Assembly: GCF_002443295.1 (NCBI RefSeq)
Contig: NZ_BAOS01000014.1
Span: 62,001-126,000, forward strand
From: Candidatus Scalindua japonica
GTDB lineage: Bacteria; Planctomycetota; Brocadiia; Brocadiales; Scalinduaceae
DNA length: 64,000 nt
Direction of reading: 5' to 3'
Each line of letters opens with the position of its first letter. Within the stretch, counting starts at the first letter, position 1. Of the stretch, positions 8,289 through 16,590 are shown in pieces. Under the pieces are notes generated by a model. It did not search any database, was not told where the DNA came from, and was given only the letters and a program-made list of their open reading frames with translations. The position numbers and the translations under genes were made by a program.

Positions 8289-9752
8289 ATGAGAAAAATG
8301 ATGCTGATCAATCCACATCCCCCAGGGAGGCATGGTGAAGAGAGCATAACTGTCATAGTGCAAATGCCTTTGAACCTTGCATACATCGCTGCCCTTACAC
8401 CGGGTGACTGGGAATTTGATGTAATCGATGAAAATATGGAACTGGCCATTGATGACAATGGTGAACTAACATTTGAGCCGGTGGACATGGTTTGTATTAC
8501 TTCTGTTACCTACCAAGTTTCAAGAGCTTATAAAATAGCTGAGGCCTGCAGAAAAAAAGGCATGGCTGTTGTTATGGGCGGTATACACGCTTCAGTCGTA
8601 CCTGAAGAGGCTTCAAAATATGTAGATGCAATTTTTATCGGTGAGGCAGAAACACTGTGGCCACAAGTCATTAAAGATTTTGAAAATGGCGAACTCAAAA
8701 AGAAGTACAATGGCGGCTTACCAGGTCTGTCAGAGATGAAGCATGTTTTCCCGAACAGGGAACTCCTGAAAAAGAAATATGATTACAAGTTTTCATCTAT
8801 TGTTACTACCAAAGGCTGTCCAAATTACTGCGATTTCTGTAGTGTGCCCACCTTTCAGGGCAAAAAATACAGAGAGAGGCCGTTTGAAGATGTTCTGGAC
8901 GAGATGGAAGCAACAGATTATAAGGGACTCATGTTTGCTGAAGACAATTTCTACGGACATAGCAAGAACTCTGCCAACAGGGCGAAAGCGCTGTTTCGTG
9001 GTATGATAGAAAGGGGCGTAAAAAAAGATTGGCTTGGTTTTACTGCTCTCAATATATCAAAGGATGCCGAAGTACTTGATCTCATGGCAAAGAGTGGAAA
9101 TTTTGGATTCCTCTGTGGCATAGAATCAACAAATGAAGCAGTTCTGGAGAAGATGAACAAAACTACTAATTTAAGAATTGGCGCTGATAATTATTACGAT
9201 AGCGTTCAGAAAATCCACGATCATGGCCTTGTCGTTTGGGGTTCAATAGTCCTTGGAGCGGATGGAGACGACAAAGATTCATTCAAAAGAATGACAGATT
9301 TTGTACTGCAAAACAATATTGATGTTCTTACATTTGGCATCAATTGCCCGTTTCCCAAAACCGCACTATATGACAGGCTGGACTCCGAAAAGAGGATATT
9401 CCGCAAAAATTATCCTGAAGATTGGAAATATTATGATACGGCCCATGTAGTTCATAGACTGGTAGATATGACACTGGAGAATTTCATTGACGGTATGCAA
9501 TATATGTATGACAACTTGTATGCTGGTGACAATTTGAGACTGAGATTCAGAAAGTCGCTTAATACCATAGGAAGCACGACTCATGGTAAACGTAATGCTA
9601 TGTTCGGATTCAGAGTTGGTTCTGACTGGATACAGGTATTTGAGCAGGTACTGGAAAACCTTCGTAAACTTTACGATTCAGGTGATTATTACCAGGATTG
9701 GTATAAGAGCAGTGCCGTAACAGTCCCATCAGATAAGGGTGTAGCGGTCTAA
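8289..9752 (+). CDS. B12-binding-domain radical SAM protein
   Basis: A 487-residue radical SAM enzyme. The N-terminal 150 residues look like a cobalamin-binding Rossmann domain (VVMGGIHASVVPEEASKY, with FIGEAE). The 4Fe-4S cluster motif CPNYCDFC follows, with Cys177, Cys181 and Cys184, then the TIM-barrel segments (MFAEDNFYG, FGFLCGIES). A strong ribosome binding site (TAGGAGG) precedes the ATG. It is the last gene of the cluster and is followed by a terminator. Cobalamin-dependent radical SAM enzymes methylate or rearrange unactivated carbons; ring formation on a polyene chain is a proposal for ladderane lipids, not a demonstrated reaction. Confidence 0.9.
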   Translation: MRKMMLINPHPPGRHGEESITVIVQMPLNLAYIAALTPGDWEFDVIDENMELAIDDNGELTFEPVDMVCITSVTYQVSRAYKIAEACRKKGMAVVMGGIHASVVPEEASKYVDAIFIGEAETLWPQVIKDFENGELKKKYNGGLPGLSEMKHVFPNRELLKKKYDYKFSSIVTTKGCPNYCDFCSVPTFQGKKYRERPFEDVLDEMEATDYKGLMFAEDNFYGHSKNSANRAKALFRGMIERGVKKDWLGFTALNISKDAEVLDLMAKSGNFGFLCGIESTNEAVLEKMNKTTNLRIGADNYYDSVQKIHDHGLVVWGSIVLGADGDDKDSFKRMTDFVLQNNIDVLTFGINCPFPKTALYDRLDSEKRIFRKNYPEDWKYYDTAHVVHRLVDMTLENFIDGMQYMYDNLYAGDNLRLRFRKSLNTIGSTTHGKRNAMFGFRVGSDWIQVFEQVLENLRKLYDSGDYYQDWYKSSAVTVPSDKGVAV

Positions 9753-9769
9753 CTTTTTTATTTAAACTC

Positions 9770-9811
9770 AAAAGGCACAGAGAAAGATTTTATTTTTTCT
9801 GTGCCTTTTTT
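9770..9811 (+). terminator. Rho-independent terminator of the lipid cluster
   Basis: Perfect 12-bp stem: AAAAGGCACAGA (9770-9781) pairs with TCTGTGCCTTTT (9798-9809), followed by a T run. It lies 17 bases after the radical SAM stop, so it marks the end of the operon. Confidence 0.88.
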
Positions 9812-10232
9812 AATTCTTCAAATGTGAAAACCAATGCTTATCAATAGCCAGGTATAGCTCACTTAAAATTCATCTTTTATGATCTCGTATCTTTCTATAT
9901 TATCTATCGTCGCGAGACTAGTATTACGTGTTTTTTTCTCACCTCACAATCGTAAAAAATCTATTTTTCTTCCTATAACCAGGAACTAAAGCTAACAAAT
10001 AATTTGTTATAACAACAACTACTTTACATTACACACTGGCTTTTACCAATAAACTAATCGTGAGCAATTTTAAACCTTAGACCGGGACAAATTTTACTTT
10101 ATTTGCCTCTTATTTATTGCAGTATATTGACAAATATTATTTTTAAGGTAGAATTTATGAAACGAAAAAAAACAATAAAAGTATAGTATAGATTTGAATT
10201 ATCGAAGTATTTAGAAAAAGGAAGGTGGACAA
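9812..10232. other. Intergenic region before the secreted protein gene
   Basis: About 420 AT-rich bases with no coding frame I can support. The right end holds the candidate promoter at 10127-10154 and a strong ribosome binding site (AAGGAAGGTGG, 10218-10228). Confidence 0.6.
10127..10154 (+). promoter_or_regulatory. Sigma-70-type promoter
   Basis: TTGACA at 10127-10132, a 16-base spacer and TAGAAT at 10149-10154 (five of six). It lies about 80 bases before the start of the secreted protein gene at 10233. Confidence 0.55.
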
Positions 10233-10727
10233 ATGTTAAATAATATTTTTAGAAAACTTATCATCCCAACGATTGCCTTGTTTGTATTTGTTGTATTAAG
10301 TTTTTTGAATAGCTCAATTAGCAAGGTACAAGCAGTAGATTATATAAAAAAACCATCAGAGACTCATCATCAGTCATTTGAACCGTATGAAAATCGAATT
10401 GTAATCCCTGATCCAAAGCCTACTGGAGTTACTGTAAGAGTTAAGGAAGTAACGACATACGAGGTTGTTGTTGACGAATCAAAAGTAGCAACAAATAATG
10501 TTACCATGGCTGACCTTGACCTTATAGAGTTGAAAGACAAGAAGGAAGTTAATTTCCACCAGGTAGACTGCTATTTCTACGCAAAGGTAAAGCAGACCCA
10601 GTCAAAATCAACAGATTATATATCCAGTACACGATGGAGAGAGGGTGAACAATTCTGGTTATCTGATGGTGGAAAGTATGTTGAGTGGGAACCGTGGTCT
10701 GAATGGTATACAGGAAATAAATGGTAA
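10233..10727 (+). CDS. Secreted protein of unknown function
   Basis: A 164-residue protein with an N-terminal signal peptide: two lysines and arginine near the start, a hydrophobic stretch IIPTIALFVFVVLSFL, and a probable cleavage after KVQA near residue 34. The mature part has a segment VTVRVKEVTTYEVVVDESKV that suggests beta strands, one cysteine, and a Trp-rich end (WEPWSEWYTGNKW). I do not recognise the family. It has its own promoter and a strong ribosome binding site and stands between the lipid-cluster terminator and a convergent minus-strand block, so it is probably a single-gene unit. Confidence 0.75.
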   Translation: MLNNIFRKLIIPTIALFVFVVLSFLNSSISKVQAVDYIKKPSETHHQSFEPYENRIVIPDPKPTGVTVRVKEVTTYEVVVDESKVATNNVTMADLDLIELKDKKEVNFHQVDCYFYAKVKQTQSKSTDYISSTRWREGEQFWLSDGGKYVEWEPWSEWYTGNKW

Positions 10728-10806
10728 TGAATATAATACCCTGATATTGAATTGTTTAAGAATGAAGAGTTTCTAATCAGTAACGAAGTATAAATAAGAA
10801 TACCTG

Positions 10807-10835
10807 ACTGTCCTGAGCAAAATGTTCAGGGCAGT
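10807..10835. terminator. Hairpin, possible terminator
   Basis: ACTGTCCTGA (10807-10816) pairs with TCAGGGCAGT (10826-10835) with one G-T pair and a nine-base loop. Only TTTC follows on the plus strand, so it is a weak terminator candidate for the gene ending at 10727. Confidence 0.4.
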
Positions 10836-10954
10836 TTCACTCATAATCATCACAAACTGATTACATGTATTTATTATGATAACCAGATAGTACCAAACAG
10901 TACAATTCCGAATAGAAAATAAAGCGCATAGAATATAAGTAATCAAACTTCTTA

Positions 10955-11629
10955 TTAATGATCTTGAATTCCTTTCCGCTTTGTCTTGTACAATTCAAAG
11001 GATTCATCTTTTTTTGCAAGCTGGCTGATCTTTCTGTTTGTATACATTAGAGACATGATCCTGCTCATTCCCTTATGTGACATCAAATTAAACGATTCTA
11101 GCTTAACCTCCATATCTTCTTTTATCCACACCATCTTTTTATGCATTTCATCTTCTTCGACGACATCCGGCTCACCATTCCCCTCTATAAAAATTGCTTC
11201 AGTGTTCTTTATATCATCTGCAGCAAATTGCAGGGTATAGTCATTCCAACTACTGAGTATAATGATTTTATATAGTTTGTTTTCATAAAAAAAGAATGTG
11301 AAACGACCGCCAACCGAGTTACGAACAAGCATGGTGACATTATTGTTTACCATCGGTTCAAATTCGAATTTATCAGGAGCAGGAAATTTTTTCTGCACAG
11401 CGCTTACACTTACCCCGAATTCAAGTGGTTGGTTCACTGTTTTTGTATCGGGAGCTGCCCCATCCTCAGGCACGTATCCAAGCTCTGATTTAATGGCCTG
11501 AAGATCCTTAAACAACTCTTGATCTACAGAGGCCTTGTTATCCAAAACTACTTTCTCTGTTGTAGTAGTACAGTTCTGTATTATTACTAATGTAGAAATC
11601 AACGACAAAACGAACCAGACGTTTTTCAT
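10955..11629 (-). CDS. Putative lipoprotein of unknown function
   Basis: A 224-residue protein if started at the ATG at 11629 (MKNVWFVLSL); a TTG at 11638 would add three residues. The hydrophobic N terminus runs to a cysteine at residue 20 (VIIQNC), which resembles a lipobox but with unusual Gln and Asn before the Cys. A threonine-rich linker follows. The rest has FGVSVSAVQKKFPAPDKFEF and GGRFTFFFYENKLYKIII, the pattern of a small repeated fold in which a charged helix precedes beta strands. I do not recognise a named family. It lies downstream of the MoxR gene on the same strand, separated by about 75 bases. Confidence 0.7.
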   Translation of the reverse strand: MKNVWFVLSLISTLVIIQNCTTTTEKVVLDNKASVDQELFKDLQAIKSELGYVPEDGAAPDTKTVNQPLEFGVSVSAVQKKFPAPDKFEFEPMVNNNVTMLVRNSVGGRFTFFFYENKLYKIIILSSWNDYTLQFAADDIKNTEAIFIEGNGEPDVVEEDEMHKKMVWIKEDMEVKLESFNLMSHKGMSRIMSLMYTNRKISQLAKKDESFELYKTKRKGIQDH

Positions 11630-11705
11630 GTTAATCAATAATCCTATTAAGTTAGGTCGTGTTAAAGGATGAGGATTGTTAAAATGGCAATAAAGTTCTG
11701 TGATA

Positions 11706-12698
11706 TCAAGGTACTTCTATATTATCAAAGATCTTTTGTATGACATTTTCAGCCGTCATCTCTTCCGCTTCTGCTTCATAAGTTATGATAACTCTATGTC
11801 GTAGTACGTCCATTCCTATTGATTTTACATCTTGTGGAGTGACATAGCCTCTACCTTTAAGAAAAGCATATGCCTTTGAGGCAATTGCCAGGAAAATGGT
11901 GGCTCGGGGTGATGCACCGTATTCAATAAATTCACTTAAATCGAGGTTGTATTTCTGAGGATCTCTGGTAGCAATTACCAAATCAACTATATAGTCCTTT
12001 ATCTTATCATCAATGTAAATCTGGTCAACTACCGAACGCAGTCGCTTAATATCGCCAGGTTGCAGTACAGAATCCACTTTTATATTAGTATCTGTTAATG
12101 CCATTCTGTCCAGGATTTCACGTTCTTCTCCTTTGTCGGGATAATCTACATTAAGTTTTAACATGAATCTGTCAACCTGTGCTTCCGGCAAAGGATAAGT
12201 ACCTTCCTGCTCAATAGGGTTTTGTGTAGCAAGCACCAGGAAAGGGTCCTCAAGTTTAAACGTCTCATCACCTATCGTTACCTGCTTTTCCTGCATAGCC
12301 TCTAAAAGAGCACTCTGCACCTTAGCGGGTGCCCTGTTTATTTCATCAGCCAGGATAATATTTGAGAAGATAGGTCCTTTTTTCGTAGTAAACTCTCCGG
12401 AACGAGGGTTGTAGATAAGTGTACCTATTAAATCTGCCGGCAGAAGATCAGGTGTAAACTGGAGTCTCTGGTACTGTACCTTAATTGCTTTTGCCAGCGT
12501 CATAACAGAGAGTGTCTTTGCTAATCCGGGAACACCTTCCAGCAGAATATGTCCATTAGCCAGGATCCCAATCAACAATCTCTCTATAAGATGCTTTTGC
12601 CCTACAATCACCTTCCCCATTTCATTGCTCAAACCGGAAAGAACACCACTCTCTTCTTTGATAACATCTGTTATATTTTTAATATCTTTAGATTCCAT
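11706..12698 (-). CDS. MoxR-family AAA+ ATPase
   Basis: A 330-residue AAA+ ATPase of the MoxR type. Walker A is GVPGLAKT (residues 55-62) and Walker B includes Asp118-Glu119 in LADEINRAP; QPNPIE-type sensor I appears as LATQNPIEQEGTYPLPEAQ. A C-terminal lid domain ends the protein. MoxR proteins act as chaperones that insert cofactors or assemble complexes, usually beside DUF58 and von Willebrand-type partner genes. None of these follows directly here; the neighbours are an HtrA protease and an ABC export set. Its substrate is therefore unknown. The ATG start fits the usual length. Confidence 0.92.
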   Translation of the reverse strand: MESKDIKNITDVIKEESGVLSGLSNEMGKVIVGQKHLIERLLIGILANGHILLEGVPGLAKTLSVMTLAKAIKVQYQRLQFTPDLLPADLIGTLIYNPRSGEFTTKKGPIFSNIILADEINRAPAKVQSALLEAMQEKQVTIGDETFKLEDPFLVLATQNPIEQEGTYPLPEAQVDRFMLKLNVDYPDKGEEREILDRMALTDTNIKVDSVLQPGDIKRLRSVVDQIYIDDKIKDYIVDLVIATRDPQKYNLDLSEFIEYGASPRATIFLAIASKAYAFLKGRGYVTPQDVKSIGMDVLRHRVIITYEAEAEEMTAENVIQKIFDNIEVP

Positions 12699-12796
12699 TT
12701 TTAGTAGTCCACTTTTGTTAAAATAATATGCAAATAAACGATTATAAAATATTTGTAAAAGGTTTGCAACATTAAGGAAATTACAAATTATATAAT

Positions 12797-14194
12797 CTAC
12801 CTTGATCTTAACCTTGTATATTTCTGATACTCATCACTACTATCTGAGAAAACAAAGCCTATAGAAACGAAATCTCCTCTCTTGATTTGATTTAACAACA
12901 TTCCCAATTCCTCTAAATTAAAGATCCTATATTGTCCAATGCGAACAAGAACAAATCCAGGCTCAATACCCGCTCTTTCCGCTGGGCTATTGGACTCAAC
13001 TCCTGAGATTAAAACCCCACCCTTCAGCCAGCCAAGCCTGAGACTTTCAGCAATGGAAGATTTCAATTCCTGAACATCCAGTCCAAATTTATCGCTTGCT
13101 AATTGCTCTACAGAAGGCAAAGGTATTTTCTGAAGTTTTACTTTAAGATTTTTTTTAGATTCATTTCTGCTGATCCTGAAAGTGACTATATGATCAATAT
13201 CTTTCTTTAACATATTTTTGTTGAAATCAAACACCTCATTTATAGTTATTGAATCCATTTCAACAAGAACGTCACCAACTTGTATACCAGCATTTTCTGC
13301 GGGACTCTCTTCTTCAACCTTTGTTACCAAAACCCCAATCTTTCCCTCCCCTGTTTCCTCAACTTCGATCCCAAGCCAGATTTTCTTTATTTCCCTGAAA
13401 CTAAAGAGTTCAGATAGTATGTCTTTTACTTCATCTACTGGAATGGCAAACCCAATACCCTGTGCCTGATTTACTATTGCAGTATTTATACCGATAAGAT
13501 CACCGTTTATATTAACCAATGGACCGCCACTATTACCGGGGTTTATTAATGCATCTGTCTGAATTAATCCTTTAAATGCTCCAGCTCCATCTTCCCCCCT
13601 GATCGAAAACGTTCTGTTTTTTGCACTCAATACACCAGTCGTTACAGAATTTTCAAGTCCGAACGGATTACCCAAAGCAATTACTGTTTCTCCTATCATC
13701 AAGTCACTGGAAGTACCCATTTTGATATAATCAAGAGGAGTTGGTGATTCTATCTTCAGTATTGCCAGATCCTCGTGAAAGTCTGAACTAATTAAAGTCG
13801 CATCAAATTTTGATCCATCGGCTAGTGTTACTTTTATAACTGTCGCCCTGTTTATTACATGTTCGTTTGTAATAATATATCCATCTTCGTCTATTATAAC
13901 GCCTGAACCAAGGGGCTGCTCTACACGTTTCTCTGCATGATGGCCAAAGAAATCATTGAAATACTGATCAAAAAAATCATTTCTATAACCAAAGAAGGGG
14001 TCTGCTCTTCTATCAACAAGCAGTCTTTCAGTGCTCAGGTTTGCTACAGAAGAGCCAACTTTCTCTACTGCAGCAACTATAGCATTTCTTCTGGGGAATG
14101 TTTCCTTAGCGTTGATTGTCGCAGGAAGCAATGAGATGAGTAAAAGAATTTTTACTGCGACAAACCATATAAAGGGTTTATATCCTTTTTTCAC
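12797..14194 (-). CDS. HtrA/Deg-family periplasmic serine protease with two PDZ domains
   Basis: A 465-residue S1C protease. A signal peptide (FIWFVAVKILLLISLLPATINA) directs export. The catalytic triad is His112 (TNEHVI), Asp142 (HEDLAIL) and Ser222 (NPGNSGGP). Two PDZ domains follow, at about 275-365 (with AENAGIQVGDVL) and 370-455 (with AERAGIEPGFVL). Deg proteases clear or refold damaged envelope proteins. The start is GTG at 14194; length and signal peptide fit it. It lies between MoxR and the DUF4340 gene on the same strand with 70-100 base gaps, so it may or may not share their transcript. Confidence 0.93.
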   Translation of the reverse strand: MKKGYKPFIWFVAVKILLLISLLPATINAKETFPRRNAIVAAVEKVGSSVANLSTERLLVDRRADPFFGYRNDFFDQYFNDFFGHHAEKRVEQPLGSGVIIDEDGYIITNEHVINRATVIKVTLADGSKFDATLISSDFHEDLAILKIESPTPLDYIKMGTSSDLMIGETVIALGNPFGLENSVTTGVLSAKNRTFSIRGEDGAGAFKGLIQTDALINPGNSGGPLVNINGDLIGINTAIVNQAQGIGFAIPVDEVKDILSELFSFREIKKIWLGIEVEETGEGKIGVLVTKVEEESPAENAGIQVGDVLVEMDSITINEVFDFNKNMLKKDIDHIVTFRISRNESKKNLKVKLQKIPLPSVEQLASDKFGLDVQELKSSIAESLRLGWLKGGVLISGVESNSPAERAGIEPGFVLVRIGQYRIFNLEELGMLLNQIKRGDFVSIGFVFSDSSDEYQKYTRLRSR

Positions 14195-14264
14195 GTTTGT
14201 AAAAATCCATTATTTGATGCTAATCAAAACAGTATACAATGTTTGAAAATCTTATGAGTATATT

Positions 14265-16568
14265 TTACTTAATTGCCCTTACTACACTAGCTTGTATAAG
14301 ATCATCAATCTTGTTTTTATCCATCAGATAGACAAAGTTTGTGTCTGATCCGGTTACAAAATAATTAGTACCGGCTTCGTTGCCCACCAGCAATGTCGCG
14401 TCAGCTCCTTCAAATCCGATGGCAACATTGAATTGTGGATCATCAAGTCCATATTTTGACAAATTCTCGTTAGAATACTGGACTATTGACTCTGCCCTTA
14501 ATAATTTCATAGAAGAAATAATTCGATCTGCTAAATTATTACTCAATAGCATAACTTCAGGTTCAATCATTTGCCAGATATGTTCTTCATTTTTCTGAAA
14601 GAGAAGCTTCTTTTCAGGATGTGTGATTTTAATAGACTTAGCATTTGCGGAATCGAAGGCAAATAGTGTCCTGTCAACAAGCTCAATACTGTAATCCCTG
14701 ACATCAGTCCACCCTACCTGGAAAATCATATCCTCACTATCTACCTTAGCATAGTAGTTTGATTTCTCTTTATCAGGTTCAATCTTGTTGCCTATCAGGA
14801 GCGTTTTTGTTTTCAATTTTTTTGGTTTTACCAAGTCTTCTTTCTGACTTATTACTTCATTTTTGTGTGCAGCAGCACCTGTGTCTTCAAATGTAATTGA
14901 TACTTTTATCAGAGGATTATCAAATCCATAATCACCAGGATTTTCTGCTGAGAGAGCAACTATTTTATCAGCCAACAGGAACGAGAGGTTCCATACCACT
15001 TGATTTATAGAGTCAAGTTCCGCCTCCATTTTTACCGGACTTGTCATCTCCCACTTTGGTCTGTGCATTGTAGACCCTTCCGCCGTCTCACACACGAGCG
15101 TTTTACCATCCCTGTAGATAACCAGTTTCTGGGCATTTTCTTTTGGAAACTCCATAACTAATTTATCTCTGAACGCAAGGTACCCCGCCCTGGCAACATC
15201 ATAGAAATTTTCTGTTGGAACAGAGTAGACAGCATCTTCTCCGTCCCGTTTCACATAACAGAGTCCACCATTTTCATCAACATTACCTATCAAAAACTTC
15301 ACCGTTTCGCCCTCTCCGATTCTTCTGAATACTGAAACTTCAATAGCTGAGTCTGCTAATCCATACTTCTCATAGTTTGCACCACTATCGTCCACATATT
15401 GCTGTATCTGTAAATCTTTTATTTTCTCTACGAATTCTCTTACCGTGTCTCTGTCTGCCAGAATTAGTTTCGGAGATTTAATCATCCAGTCATATTGCAC
15501 TGTCTTTTCCATAACAAGCTCTTTATCTGGTGCCTTTATATCAACCTTTTCTATTCCGTATGTGCCTATTGAATCAAATCTCAAGAGCTGTTTATCTCGC
15601 AAATCGTTTAGTTCAAGATCAAGATCACGCAGTATAACATCATGTACAAAGAAAATAGAACTTTCTCCGTCCAGCTTCGCGTAAATTTTCGCATCCAGAC
15701 TATGTCCTAAATGAAGAGTTTGTACATCTTCTGTCGTACCAATACTGATAGTAAACACAGGTTTATCCAAACCGTAGTTGATAATATCTTCTTCGCTGTC
15801 AGATACAAAATCTGCTTTGTTAATCTTTAGATTCTTCAATTCATTAAGAATATCCTTAATTCTTTCCGAATCAGCACGGTCTGAAAGTGGTTGTGTTATC
15901 CACCATAGTTGTTCAGCCTTGGAACAAACTACCGGCTCACTCCTGTCATTCTCAAGCCTCACTCTTTCTACTGAATGCTTATCAAACTCAAAAGCCCACT
16001 TATTCCTTAGATCATTTATATCTTTGTCTATTTTCTCCAGAAATTTAGCGTTAACGACCGAGACATCCTTATCACCTCCTGCAGTAATATAGACGGTATC
16101 TTGCCCGGCAGCTAATCTATCTCCAATGTTAACAGTATACTTAGTAATATCCCCGGTAGTTCCACCAACAATTGTTCCTTTTTTAAGCCAGAGGTTTATA
16201 ATAAGATCCGGATTCTCAAGACCATATTCTTTCATGTTGAAGTTTGAAATTTCACTTTCAGTAATAGTACCGACTTTTCTCAGGAATTCAAATTGCGAAA
16301 GAATCTCTGCCACTTCAGCCTTGTCAGCTCTCAGTTGCAGGGGTTCTAACATCCTCCAACTCTCATTGTCCGTACTCTCAAGGACTATAGTAGTGTCCCC
16401 TTTTTTCATTTCGATTTTATTGATCTGGCCTGGTTTGTAATCCGGCAGGACCATTTGCTGTCTCTGTACCCATACATCTGTTCTGTACTGTTTTCTGTCA
16501 TAGAGAAATATATAAGCAGCGCCAATGGCTGCAACAATTAAGAGTATTATTGTAGTTTTAAACTTCAT
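14265..16568 (-). CDS. DUF4340 repeat protein of an ABC-2/gliding-type system
   Basis: A 767-residue protein with one N-terminal membrane anchor (TTIILLIVAAIGAAYIFLY) and a long extracytoplasmic part. Several internal copies of the DUF4340 unit are visible, each with a segment like YGLDKPVFTISIG, YGLADSAIEVSVF, YGFDNPLIKVSIT or YGLDDPQFNVAIG followed by a glycine-containing strand (LLVGNEAG, FLIGNVDEN, LLIGNKIEP). In many genomes this family is encoded directly after Gldg-family and ABC-2 permease genes, as here, 22 bases downstream. The role is not known; an accessory subunit facing the periplasm or paryphoplasm is inferred. A GGAGG lies 12 bases before the ATG. Confidence 0.85.
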   Translation of the reverse strand: MKFKTTIILLIVAAIGAAYIFLYDRKQYRTDVWVQRQQMVLPDYKPGQINKIEMKKGDTTIVLESTDNESWRMLEPLQLRADKAEVAEILSQFEFLRKVGTITESEISNFNMKEYGLENPDLIINLWLKKGTIVGGTTGDITKYTVNIGDRLAAGQDTVYITAGGDKDVSVVNAKFLEKIDKDINDLRNKWAFEFDKHSVERVRLENDRSEPVVCSKAEQLWWITQPLSDRADSERIKDILNELKNLKINKADFVSDSEEDIINYGLDKPVFTISIGTTEDVQTLHLGHSLDAKIYAKLDGESSIFFVHDVILRDLDLELNDLRDKQLLRFDSIGTYGIEKVDIKAPDKELVMEKTVQYDWMIKSPKLILADRDTVREFVEKIKDLQIQQYVDDSGANYEKYGLADSAIEVSVFRRIGEGETVKFLIGNVDENGGLCYVKRDGEDAVYSVPTENFYDVARAGYLAFRDKLVMEFPKENAQKLVIYRDGKTLVCETAEGSTMHRPKWEMTSPVKMEAELDSINQVVWNLSFLLADKIVALSAENPGDYGFDNPLIKVSITFEDTGAAAHKNEVISQKEDLVKPKKLKTKTLLIGNKIEPDKEKSNYYAKVDSEDMIFQVGWTDVRDYSIELVDRTLFAFDSANAKSIKITHPEKKLLFQKNEEHIWQMIEPEVMLLSNNLADRIISSMKLLRAESIVQYSNENLSKYGLDDPQFNVAIGFEGADATLLVGNEAGTNYFVTGSDTNFVYLMDKNKIDDLIQASVVRAIK

Positions 16569-16590
16569 AGTTAATTAAAGCCTCCGATTA

